The notes beneath the pieces were generated by a model. The model made no database searches and was not told the DNA's origin. It saw only the letters and a list, made by a program, of their open reading frames with translations. A program made the translations under genes and the position numbers. Of a stretch of 64,000 nt of DNA, positions 26,520 to 34,652 are shown one piece after another (position 1 is the stretch's first letter; every line of letters begins with the position of its first letter). The stretch is from Bacillus sp. AFS073361 (GTDB lineage: Bacteria > Bacillota > Bacilli > Bacillales > Cytobacillaceae): contig NZ_NUZU01000031.1 in NCBI RefSeq assembly GCF_002567005.1, positions 100,525 through 164,524 on the forward strand, read 5' to 3'.

Positions 26520-26576
26520 TCAGCACTTGTCCCATTCAGTCTTTTTCTGAGTACATATATTATTATTACCAAACAT
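26520..26576 (-). CDS. Possible 18-residue microprotein
   Basis: A tiny frame MFGNNNICTQKKTEWDKC follows a perfect AGGAGG with 9-base spacing. It contains two Cys, one at the very end. A hairpin (AGCGTTTGCA / TGCAGACGCT, 26594-26617) lies just before the ribosome site and could be its leader or the terminator of an unknown plus-strand transcript. Real expression is uncertain. Confidence 0.35.
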   Translation of the reverse strand: MFGNNNICTQKKTEWDKC

Positions 26577-26593
26577 AAAGAAGTACCTCCTAC

Positions 26594-26628
26594 AGCGTTT
26601 GCAAATTTGCAGACGCTTTTTTATTTTT
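26594..26628 (+). terminator. Hairpin with T-tract
   Basis: AGCGTTTGCAA / TTGCAGACGCT followed by TTTTTTATTTTT on the plus strand. No plus-strand gene is visible directly upstream, so it may end read-through from the 25859 gene. Confidence 0.6.
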
Positions 26629-26725
26629 AGAAGTTGAATAAGTAGAAAATAACAACCGTTTAGTATGAAGAAAATTTACCCATTCCTCCCTTTAAGCAAA
26701 CCTAAAAAACCTTTAAAAAATTAAG

Positions 26726-26762
26726 TGAAAACGTTCACAAATAATTGTGGTAATCGCTTACA
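26726..26762 (+). promoter_or_regulatory. Tandem cre-like (CcpA) boxes, copy 1
   Basis: TGAAAACGTTCACA (26726-26739) fits the cre consensus TGWAANCGNTNWCA at every position. GGTAATCGCTTACA (26749-26762) fits with one mismatch. Centres are 23 bp apart, about two turns, just upstream of the AT-rich promoter of the 57-residue gene. Confidence 0.55.
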
Positions 26763-26810
26763 AAATAATATATAATTATATTAAAATTACAACTAGTGAG
26801 GTGAAACCGC

Positions 26811-26984
26811 ATGAAAGAATATATTTTTCTTCTTGAAGAACCTGTTGGTACGAGAGAAATTAAAATTTTAGCATCAGGAATGATGGATGCCTTCAAAAAG
26901 GCAAAAGAATTTCGAAAAAATATTGTCCAAGATACTAAATCAAAGGTCAATATGATGCTAAAAGGTGTTAGATATACGGATTAA
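26811..26984 (+). CDS. 57-residue conserved small protein, copy 1
   Basis: MKEYIFLLEEP ... KGVRYTD, basic and soluble, with a GTGAGGTGA ribosome site. The protein is identical to that at 39096-39269, yet the two DNA copies differ at six codons, all silent. That pattern means both copies have been kept under protein-level selection. EYIFLLEEPVGTREIKILASGMMDAFKKAKEF reads like a small beta-beta-alpha domain; I do not recognise a family. Upstream cre-like boxes suggest glucose control. Ends at repeated hairpin B. Confidence 0.75.
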   Translation: MKEYIFLLEEPVGTREIKILASGMMDAFKKAKEFRKNIVQDTKSKVNMMLKGVRYTD

Positions 26985-27054
26985 CCTTATAAAAATATAT
27001 TGAAAGGAAAAATCCTAAACTATATGTTCTTATTAAGATTAATAGTAGACAAAT

Positions 27055-27097
27055 AAAGGAGAACACATTCGCTCATTAACGAAATGTGTTCTCCTTT
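27055..27097. repeat. Repeated terminator-like hairpin, copy B
   Basis: AAAGGAGAACACATTCG and CGAAATGTGTTCTCCTTT with a 9-nt loop and a T-tract. It lies between the 57-residue gene and the convergent cadA and can serve both. Confidence 0.85.
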
Positions 27098-27130
27098 TTA
27101 TTTATACCTTCCTAAACATCCTCTAATCAT

Positions 27131-29266
27131 TTATTTATCCTTCACACGAAGAAGTCTCAAGCTGTTTAACGTCACGATTAGAGTTGCTCCCATGTCTGCA
27201 AAAATGGCAATCCAAAGAGTCAACCACCCAGGAATAACTAATAACAATGCAATAAGTTTAATCCCTACAGAAAAAGTAATATTTTGTTTAATAATAAATA
27301 AGGCTTTTCTACTTAGTTTAACCGTAAATGGGAGTTTACCTAAATCATCCGCCATTAAAGCAATATCAGCTGTCTCAAGTGCGGTATCCGTTCCAGCACC
27401 ACCCATAGCAATTCCGACAGTCGAAGCAGCTAATGCTGGTGCATCGTTTACACCGTCTCCAACCATAGCCACACGGTCGTATTTATTTCTTAATTCTTTA
27501 ATGAAGGTAAGTTTATCTTGAGGTAATAGGTCAGCCTGAATATCAGAAACTCCTACCTGCTGGCCAATTGCATTTGCTGTCCCCTTATTATCACCCGTTA
27601 ACATGATTGTTTTTTGAATACCTAATGAGTGAAGTTTCCGGATAACTGATCTGCTGTTCCCTCTCACTTCGTCCGCCACAGCGAGCAGGGCTAATATGTC
27701 TGAATCAGTCCCAACCACCATCACAGTTTTTCCTTTATTTTGGAGATCAGTTATAGTCACCCTAAGATTCGCCGGTATTCCATTTGTTAAGAGTTCATCA
27801 TACAAATTAGGACTTCCTACATAATACATTTGTTTGTTGACTCTGCCTTGGATTCCTTTTCCTGTAATAGAAGAGAAATCTTCAATAGCAAGTTCATGAA
27901 ATAGTAAGTTTTCCTGCTCCGCTTTTTTCATGATTGCTGAAGCCAATGGATGTTGGGAACCATTTTCTAATGCACCAATAATGGTAAGTAGTTCATTTGA
28001 GTCGATATTTGTCTGAGGAAGGTAATCCGTTACAACTGGAATTCCTTCCGTTAAAGTTCCAGTTTTATCAAAAGCAATTGCTTTAATTGCTCCCATTTCC
28101 TCTAAATGAATCCCACCTTTGATAAGAACTCCATTTCGTGCCGCATTACCAATTGCAGTAACAATGGATACAGGTGTAGAAATAACAAGTGCACAAGGAC
28201 ACCCAACCACTAATACAGCCAGACCCTGATAAATCCATTTACTCCAATCTGGATCAAATAATAGTGGTGGGAGTACAGCCACTAATAGCGAAATGAACAT
28301 GATAACAGGTGTATAATACTTGGCAAACCGATCCACAAAAGCTTGAGATGGAGCTCTTTCAGCTTGAGCTTCCTCGACTAAATGAATAATCTTAGCGATC
28401 GTTGTATCGTCCACATGTTTGGTAACTTTAACTTCTAGAAGTCCCTCTTCGTTAAGAGTTCCAGCGAATACTTCATCATCAATTGTTTTGGAAACTGGAA
28501 CAGATTCCCCAGTAATAGCGGCTTGATTAACAGACGATAGTCCCTTTACCACCGTTCCATCCATGGCGATTTTTTGACCTGGCTTTACAATCAAAATATC
28601 TCCAATTCGAATATCGTCCACTTCTACAGTGAACTCTTTATTTGCCCTACGAAGCAAGGCTTCTTTTGGAGCAATATCCATTAAGGATCGAATGGATTGT
28701 CTCGCCTTATCCATCGAATAAGACTCTAGAACCTCACTGATAGCAAACAGAATAACAACTGTCGCCCCTTCTCCCCACTCTCCGATTATCGCTGCCCCGA
28801 TAACGGCTATCGTCATCAAGGTTCTCATATCAAATTCTAGGCGAAATAAATTTTTTAATCCCGTCGTGAAAAGGCGATAACCACCTATTAGGATGGAAGC
28901 TCCATAGGCTAGGATCGAAGAAATACTTTCCTCACTATTCATTTCTGCTGAAATCCATCCAATGAGCAAGAAAACAAATGAGGCGATTACTATTGAATGT
29001 TTTTGTAGGAAAGGCTCTTTCTTTTCTTCAAATCTTTGCTTTTCAGGAATCACTTTTATATTTTCAAAAGCTCCTGCTTTTTCTAGCTCTTCAATTGTTG
29101 TTTCTCCATAAACCGTTAATTTTGAGGCACCGAAATTTACATTTGCATTAACAACACCATCCAGGTGTTGCACGTTCTTTTCGAACTTTGTGGCACAGCC
29201 TGCTCAGGAGAATCCCTGCACTCGGTAAACGGTCTTTTCACTTGATTGTTCCAAAGCTTCACTCAT
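27131..29266 (-). CDS. cadA: Cd2+/Zn2+ P-type ATPase with in-frame UGA at the CxxC metal site
   Basis: Full frame of 711 codons from ATG 29266, the natural start: it overlaps the cadC stop and has GGAGG. The core is intact: TGES actuator motif, CPCALVIS metal-binding TM motif, DKTGT phosphorylation site and [13 protein letters not shown] hinge. It exports Cd/Zn/Pb. Codon 21 is TGA (29206-29204) in ...VQGFS-TGA-AGCATKF, where homologues have C in CAGC. The uninterrupted part begins about codon 32 (29173, GTG without a good ribosome site). So either the N-terminal metal domain is lost and expression is reduced, or the base is an error, or UGA is read as selenocysteine. The ATPase core needs no N-terminal Cys for basal transport. 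Confidence 0.8.
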
Positions 29267-29627
29267 GGTTTTCCACCTCCTTTTGATGTTCAAAGGCAAT
29301 TTGGATCAACTGTCTTACATGGTCATCATCTAAGGAATAGAAGACTAATTTCCCTTCTTTGCGATATTTCGCTAAACCTAAATTACGAAGAAGTCGTAAA
29401 TGATGGGAAGCAGTTGCGGTTGTACTACCCACAATATTGGCTACATCACAAACGCACAACTCATTTTCCTCACTTAAGGCATATGCAATCTTAATTCTAG
29501 TGTCATCGGATAATGCTTTAAATATTTGGGAAACTGCCATTGTATTTTGTTGGGAAATCGATTCTTTTACCCGTTTTACTTTTTCTCCATCCACGCAGGT
29601 TACTTCACATATATCATCGTGCTTCAA
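29259..29627 (-). CDS. cadC: ArsR/SmtB-family metal-sensing repressor
   Basis: 122 residues. It carries all four CadC cysteine ligands: CEVTC near the N-terminus and ELCVCD in the recognition-helix region. A winged helix follows (TATASHHLRLLRNLGLAKYRKEGKLVFYSL). TTG at 29627 is the better start (MKHDDICEVTC, matching the S. aureus CadC N-terminus): AGGAGG is 10 bases away, whereas the in-frame ATG at 29636 lies only 1 base from it. It represses the cadCA promoter until Cd, Pb or Zn binds. Its stop overlaps the cadA start. Confidence 0.92.
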   Translation of the reverse strand: MKHDDICEVTCVDGEKVKRVKESISQQNTMAVSQIFKALSDDTRIKIAYALSEENELCVCDVANIVGSTTATASHHLRLLRNLGLAKYRKEGKLVFYSLDDDHVRQLIQIAFEHQKEVENHE

Positions 29628-29667
29628 AAGTTCCATGCCTCCTTATTCAAACGCCTATTTGATTATC

Positions 29668-29708
29668 AGTATATGTAATTAGGTTTAAATGGTCAAATAA
29701 TTATTTGA
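29668..29708 (-). promoter_or_regulatory. cad promoter with CadC operator
   Basis: On the minus strand TTGACC (29696-29691), exactly 17 bases, TATACT (29673-29668). The perfect 16-bp palindrome TCAAATAATTATTTGA (29693-29708) overlaps the -35 box and matches the known CadC operator core of the S. aureus cad promoter. Confidence 0.85.
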
Positions 29709-29813
29709 ATGTTTTCAAATTCTGTATTGACAAGATGAATGTCCGTAACCAAGAGCATTGACAAGGACAATAAAGTTGCTTTAAGGAAACTTTTTAGGAG
29801 GGGGGGTAAAAAC

Positions 29814-29954
29814 ATGTCGAAAAATAATATTTCTCGAAGAGATTTTGGCCCCAAAAAACTGCCAGAGCTAGGTCGTCCTTTGGGTTCTACTCTTAAAGAA
29901 TTTAAACAATCAACAAAAGGGATAATGGATGATGAGCACGATAAAGAAAAATAA
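29814..29954 (+). CDS. TatA amphipathic-tail mini-protein with SRR motif
   Basis: 46 residues from ATG 29814 behind GGAGGGGGG. Residues from [11 protein letters not shown] to TKG are the amphipathic helix of TatA, but the transmembrane helix that should precede it is absent. In its place is [11 protein letters not shown], which looks like the n-region of a twin-arginine signal (SRRxF). The result has no hydrophobic segment and could not form a translocation pore by itself. It could be a TatA fragment that acquired a new start or a small soluble modulator. It is followed 4 bp later by repeated hairpin C, as intact small genes here are. Confidence 0.55.
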   Translation: MSKNNISRRDFGPKKLPELGRPLGSTLKEFKQSTKGIMDDEHDKEK

Positions 29955-29958
29955 AAAT

Positions 29959-29999
29959 AAAGGAGAACACATTCGCAGGTTTACGAAATGTTCTCCTTT
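29959..29999. repeat. Repeated terminator-like hairpin, copy C
   Basis: AAAGGAGAACACATTCG with CGAAATGTTCTCCTTT. The right arm lacks the TG dinucleotide present in copies B and D, so the stem has a bulge. Confidence 0.8.
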
Positions 30000-30049
30000 A
30001 TTTTTAAATCTTCGTATACATCCAGTCTCTATTTTAGCACTTATCTTTT

Positions 30050-30530
30050 TCACCTATTAAGAGTGGAGCTTTTGTAATCGGCACCGTGCAAGACCTGTGC
30101 TATTTACCAGCCAAACTCCTGCAAGTACCAAAAAGATTCCTATTAACGTAATAGTAGTCAAATCTTTTTTTAAAAATAGGAAACCTGAAGGTACCAACTA
30201 CTGGTACAATGAACAAAGATATGGATGCTTTACTGGCTTCCATTTTAGAAAGAATATTAGACCAGATAACAAAAGCTAATGCAGAGGCTAAAATTCAGAA
30301 ATATAGAAGATAGACTAAAGCCATAAGACTCCAATGTGACTCTCCATGTTCAAAACTAAAAGAATACAAAAACAACCCAATTGCTACTGCAGCCATTTGC
30401 CATGTAGTAAATTGAATAGAATCATAGTCTTGCAACTTTTTTTGAAAATTAAACTAGATAGAGCCCATGTTACTGCAGAGCTTAAAGCAAGAAATCCATA
30501 AAAACTTTGCACACTCAAACTCAATTTGTG
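30050..30530 (-). pseudogene. EamA/DMT transporter remnant
   Basis: Pieces of an EamA permease can be read in different minus-strand frames: FYGFLALSSAVTWALSSLIF, then ILASALAFVIWSNILSKMEASKASISLFIVPVV, then LTTITLIGIFLVLAGVWLVN. Several frameshifts and stops break it and the first half is missing. It fills the otherwise empty stretch between the TatA-tail gene and kdpE. Confidence 0.7.
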
Positions 30531-30632
30531 TATAGTATGTTCTGTTCGAATCTTTTTTTACCGATTACCAACAAGATTATCAAATTACCAATTATTTTAT
30601 TTTTTGATATCCGATTTTATGCTTGTTTTAAA

Positions 30633-31334
30633 TTAAATGCTTTCTATCATTCGATACCCAACACCCATTTCAGTTAGAATGTATTTTGGCTCAGCAGGAT
30701 TTGATTCTAATTTTCTGCGGATATTTGCCATATTGACTCGTAATGCTTGTGTTTCATTGGTGTATGGTCCCCAAATTTTTTTAATGATAAAGTCATGTGT
30801 TAACACTTTGCCAGCATGCTTAGAAAGCAAAGTAATGATTTTGTATTCAATTGGAGTAAAATGAACTTCCTTCCCTTTGATAAGAACTTTTCGTTTCTCA
30901 AAATCGATTTCAAATTCTCCAACGTTAAACTTTTTGAGACTTTGATCCTCACTTTCTATAGCTTTCTTATATCGCCTTATAGCAGTTCGAATTCGAGCAA
31001 GCAACTCTGAAGTGCCAAATGGTTTTGTAATATAATCATCCGCACCTAGGTCAAGTGCTTCAACTTTTTCCCGTTCATGCCCACGAGCTGATACAACAAT
31101 AATAGGCACCTCGCTCCATTGTCTAATAGCTTTTAAAACCTCGATTCCATCAATATCTGGCAATCCTAAATCCAACAAAATTAAATCAGGCGAATGAGAA
31201 GCCATCATTGAAATGGCTTCATTTCCCTTTTTAGTTTTTATGATTTGATAATGATTTGAAGTTAATATAGCAGAAATAAAATTGCTTATACCTGTTTCAT
31301 CTTCAACGATTAAAATCAAAGTTTTATACACCAT
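30633..31334 (-). CDS. kdpE: KdpE response regulator
   Basis: 233 residues, OmpR type. The receiver has the EDE acidic pair and phospho-acceptor Asp55 in LILLDLGLPD. The winged helix at the C-terminus has VHFTPIEYKIITLLSKHAGKVLTHDFIIKKIWGP and the closing YILTEMGVGYRM. It activates kdp transcription on K+ limitation or osmotic stress after phosphorylation by KdpD. It lies 52 bp after kdpD and is last in the kdpFABCDE run. Confidence 0.93.
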   Translation of the reverse strand: MVYKTLILIVEDETGISNFISAILTSNHYQIIKTKKGNEAISMMASHSPDLILLDLGLPDIDGIEVLKAIRQWSEVPIIVVSARGHEREKVEALDLGADDYITKPFGTSELLARIRTAIRRYKKAIESEDQSLKKFNVGEFEIDFEKRKVLIKGKEVHFTPIEYKIITLLSKHAGKVLTHDFIIKKIWGPYTNETQALRVNMANIRRKLESNPAEPKYILTEMGVGYRMIESI

Positions 31335-31386
31335 TTTACACAGCCCTTCTTTAGCTTCCCTGTTAATTCTGAACCTGGTTTACTTA

Positions 31387-34065
31387 TTATGATAGTGGTA
31401 AAGAGAATCGGAATACTGCGCCACCTGACTTTCGATTTTCTGCACTCATTTTACCATGATGTGCCTTAATAATTGACATACAGATGGAAAGACCTATTCC
31501 CATCCCTCTTGATGAATCAGCACTTTTCTTTCCATTTGGTACAAAACTTGTAAATAAATATGGTAAATCTTCAGCAGCAATTCCTTCTCCGTTATCAATT
31601 ACCTCAATTACTGCATAATTCTTATTCTTTTTCACAATTACATCAATTGCTCCATTGTTTTGTGAATGTTTGACCGCATTTTCAAGAAGATTAATCAGGA
31701 CCTGTGCAATTAATGTGCCATCCATGGGAACAATTAAAAGTTCGTTAGGTACCTTTACAGAAATATTGCTCTCTGGAAATCTCTTTCTAATTCGACTTAC
31801 TGCTTCTGCAACAATTTCCTCAACAGCCTCCGGTGATTTGGAAACATTCATTGTTCCTTCATGGATTCGAGTTACAGACAACAAGTTTTCTACCATTCGA
31901 ATTAACCATTGGGAATCTTCAATTATGTTCGCAATCAAATTGTTTTTGGTAGACTCATCAAAAGATGCTTGATTTTCGAGAATTGCAGAACTCGCACCTA
32001 GAATGGCTGTTAGGGGTGTTCTTAAATCATGTGAGATTGCACGCAATAAATTACTTCTCATTTTCTCTTTTTCAGATTCTACCAGAATTATGTGCTGTTC
32101 ATCTGATAAATACTGGCGTTCTAAGGCCATTGCTACTTGTGCAGTAATCATTTGTAAGAAAAGACGATCATCATGATCGAGAAGTATTTTTTCACAGGAT
32201 ATTCCCATTACACCAAGTATCTTTTTTTGTGATACTACAGGAAAATAATAAGCTTTTGCTCCCATTAGTGTGTCAGTTCCAGCTCCAGCCGGTTTGTGGT
32301 TGACAAATACCCAATGTGCGACTGCTTTTTCACTCTCAGATTGTAAAATATCGTCCTTTATCTCTTCTGAAAATTGCTTCAAGTAACCTATTGTCCCGTT
32401 TTCGGGATCTTCTGTGTAAAAAATTACTGTTCGATTGAACAGTTTAACTACATATTCATTTGTCAGATTCACGATTCTATCAAGCCCTCTGGCAGCTAAC
32501 AACTTTTTGTTTATTTCATAAAGAACCTCTGTCCGACGCTCTCTTTCTACCGCAAGTCTTGCTTGTGTTTTAATACGAACCGTCAAAGCACTTGCAAACA
32601 ATGCGACTAACAACATAATGAAAAAGGTAACTGGATATCCTGCTTGAATAGCATTAAATGTGTAATAGGGTACAGTAAAAAAGAAATTAAATGCTAGAAC
32701 ACTTAAAAATGAAGAAACTATACCATAGAGATACCCTATTGTAATTCTTGAGATAACGAGTACCGACAAAATATAAACCATTATCACATTTTGTTCGCCG
32801 ATTCCAAGCGCACGAAGTTCAATTGAAACAATAGTTGCTAACATTAATAATGCAATAGACTTAAGAGCATCTCTCCAAAAAAATTGTACTTGACTACGGA
32901 AATGAAATCTTCTCGTTTTTCTATAAGGTCGGAGTATGTTATCAGGAATGATATGTATCTCCAAACTTGGTAAAAGCGATATAAGCTGGTCTTCAAAATC
33001 CATTTCAAAGATGTTCTTAAATGATTTCTTATTTCGACTCTTACCAATCACAATATTCGTGATACCTGATAGCTTTGCATATTCTGCAACAGCTGTTGCA
33101 ATATTGTCTCCATTAATTGTTACAATTTCAGCACCTAATTTCTCTGCTAAATCCATATTCATCCTAAGCGTTTTTTGTTGCTGTTCAGTAAATCTACCAC
33201 TATCCATATTTTCTACATAAACAGCTACCCAAGGTGCATGAAATGCTTCTGCCGTCCTCGCAGTCCATCTAATGCATTTCGCTGACGAAGGAGAGGGACC
33301 AATACAAACTAGAAGTTTTGTATTGGCCATTTTAGCGAAACTACGTCGTGTATTCAGGTTCTCATGGCTGATTCTATCAGCCACTTTCCGCATGGCTATC
33401 TCACGTAAAAGTCGAAGATTTTCCACTGTAAAAAAGTTATTAATAGCTGTTGCAACTCTGTCAGGACTATATATTTTTCCTTCTTCAAATCGTTTTAATA
33501 ATTCTACAGGATCAATATCAATTAGTTTTACGGAATCTGCACGATCAAAAAAGGTATCTGGTACAGTTTCTCTTACAGTAATCTTTGTTATATCTTGAAC
33601 AATATCGTTCAAGCTTTCTATATGTTGGACATTTAGGGTTGTATATACATTTATTCCAGCATTTAAAAGTTCCTCAATGTCCTGATATCGTTTCTTGTTA
33701 CGAAGACCACGAGCATTAGTATGAGCAAGCTCATCCACTAAAATGAGTTCAGGCTTCCTGATTAAAGCTGCATCTAAATCAAATTCCTTTAGCTCTATGT
33801 TTCTATAAGAAATCTTTTTCGAAGGTAACATTGGCAAACCTTCAAGAAGTTGCGTAGTCTCTGGTCTCGTATGCGGTTCAACATATCCTACTATGACATC
33901 AACACCATTTCCAAAATGTTCTCTTGCCTCGTCTAACATCGAATAGGTTTTTCCTACACCTGCCGCATAGCCAAAGAAGATTTTTAGTTTACCAACTTTC
34001 TTTTGTTGTTCAAGTATGTCTTCTAAAAGCTTATCTGGATTTGGACGTTTATCTTCTTGTATCAT
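31387..34065 (-). CDS. kdpD: KdpD sensor histidine kinase
   Basis: 892 residues, full length. Order: N-terminal KdpD domain with Walker A (GYAAGVGKTYSML) and LVDELAHTNARGLRNKKRYQD; a USP-like domain (about 250-375); four membrane helices of DUF4118 (about 400-500); GAF (about 520-650); HisKA with RAISHDLRTPLTAILG; and HATPase with NLLENAVKHS and GRGMGIGLSI-type glycine boxes. The USP domain of Gram-positive KdpD binds c-di-AMP, which fits the c-di-AMP-controlled KimA nearby. It senses K+/turgor and phosphorylates KdpE. Confidence 0.93.
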   Translation of the reverse strand: MIQEDKRPNPDKLLEDILEQQKKVGKLKIFFGYAAGVGKTYSMLDEAREHFGNGVDVIVGYVEPHTRPETTQLLEGLPMLPSKKISYRNIELKEFDLDAALIRKPELILVDELAHTNARGLRNKKRYQDIEELLNAGINVYTTLNVQHIESLNDIVQDITKITVRETVPDTFFDRADSVKLIDIDPVELLKRFEEGKIYSPDRVATAINNFFTVENLRLLREIAMRKVADRISHENLNTRRSFAKMANTKLLVCIGPSPSSAKCIRWTARTAEAFHAPWVAVYVENMDSGRFTEQQQKTLRMNMDLAEKLGAEIVTINGDNIATAVAEYAKLSGITNIVIGKSRNKKSFKNIFEMDFEDQLISLLPSLEIHIIPDNILRPYRKTRRFHFRSQVQFFWRDALKSIALLMLATIVSIELRALGIGEQNVIMVYILSVLVISRITIGYLYGIVSSFLSVLAFNFFFTVPYYTFNAIQAGYPVTFFIMLLVALFASALTVRIKTQARLAVERERRTEVLYEINKKLLAARGLDRIVNLTNEYVVKLFNRTVIFYTEDPENGTIGYLKQFSEEIKDDILQSESEKAVAHWVFVNHKPAGAGTDTLMGAKAYYFPVVSQKKILGVMGISCEKILLDHDDRLFLQMITAQVAMALERQYLSDEQHIILVESEKEKMRSNLLRAISHDLRTPLTAILGASSAILENQASFDESTKNNLIANIIEDSQWLIRMVENLLSVTRIHEGTMNVSKSPEAVEEIVAEAVSRIRKRFPESNISVKVPNELLIVPMDGTLIAQVLINLLENAVKHSQNNGAIDVIVKKNKNYAVIEVIDNGEGIAAEDLPYLFTSFVPNGKKSADSSRGMGIGLSICMSIIKAHHGKMSAENRKSGGAVFRFSLPLS

Positions 34066-34081
34066 ACGAAATCACTTTCCT

Positions 34082-34642
34082 TTATAGTAGACCATCAAGC
34101 GCTAAATTTACCTTTAAAACATTTACTCCAGGTTCTCCAATAAATGCGAGAAATCTGTCTGTAGTATATTGATTGATGATTTTTCTAACTTTATCTTCAC
34201 TTATTCCTCGTGTTTTTGCAATTCTTGACACCTGATATTCAGCTGCTTCAGGTGAAATATATGGATCGACTCCACTACCTGAAGCTGTAACTAAATCCAT
34301 CGGGATATCAGATTTGTTGTTTGGATCAAATTTATGCCACCAATCAATTCGCTCCTGGACAAGTTTTTCTTGTTCAGCGCTAACAGGAGAAAGATTTGTT
34401 GTACCCATTGATCTCCCAATTAAATATTTTGGTTCAGTAAATTTTTGTGCAATTAATTCGGAACCTACGTCTTTCTTTGTTCCATCTTTTCCTGTAACCA
34501 TGACAATGCTTCCATTTGATTGGTTTGGAAATATTAGTTGAGCAATTCCAGTTACTACACTCGTATACACAACCCCACAAAGAATTGTCAATGCCATAAA
34601 AATAAACAAAGCTGGTCTAAATATTTTTGATATGTTTGTCAT
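34082..34642 (-). CDS. kdpC: KdpC subunit of the K+-transporting ATPase
   Basis: 186 residues from ATG 34642 (MTNISKIFRPALF), preferred because GAGGTGG lies upstream; the earlier in-frame start overlaps kdpB. One N-terminal helix is followed by an extracytoplasmic domain with the family motifs YLIGRSMGTTNLSP, DLVTASGSGVDPYISPEAA and VNVLKVNLALD. KdpC stabilises the KdpFABC complex and aids ATP binding by KdpB. It sits 10 bp after kdpB. Confidence 0.93.
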   Translation of the reverse strand: MTNISKIFRPALFIFMALTILCGVVYTSVVTGIAQLIFPNQSNGSIVMVTGKDGTKKDVGSELIAQKFTEPKYLIGRSMGTTNLSPVSAEQEKLVQERIDWWHKFDPNNKSDIPMDLVTASGSGVDPYISPEAAEYQVSRIAKTRGISEDKVRKIINQYTTDRFLAFIGEPGVNVLKVNLALDGLL

Positions 34643-34652
34643 CAGTACCACC

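Larger units (their letters stand above)
26723..27097 (+). repeat. 375-bp direct repeat, copy 1 (left border of the cad/kdp island)
   Basis: Contains two cre-like boxes, a promoter region, a 57-codon gene and the repeated hairpin B. It matches 39009-39385 in the same orientation with only about 20 differences counted by eye. Flanking sequences beyond the two ends do not match. Confidence 0.9.

Noticed and set aside
29150..29206. Bacterial SECIS element after the cadA UGA
   Set aside because: Only a 4-5 bp stem is visible; not enough to claim selenocysteine insertion, so it is kept as one of three explanations.
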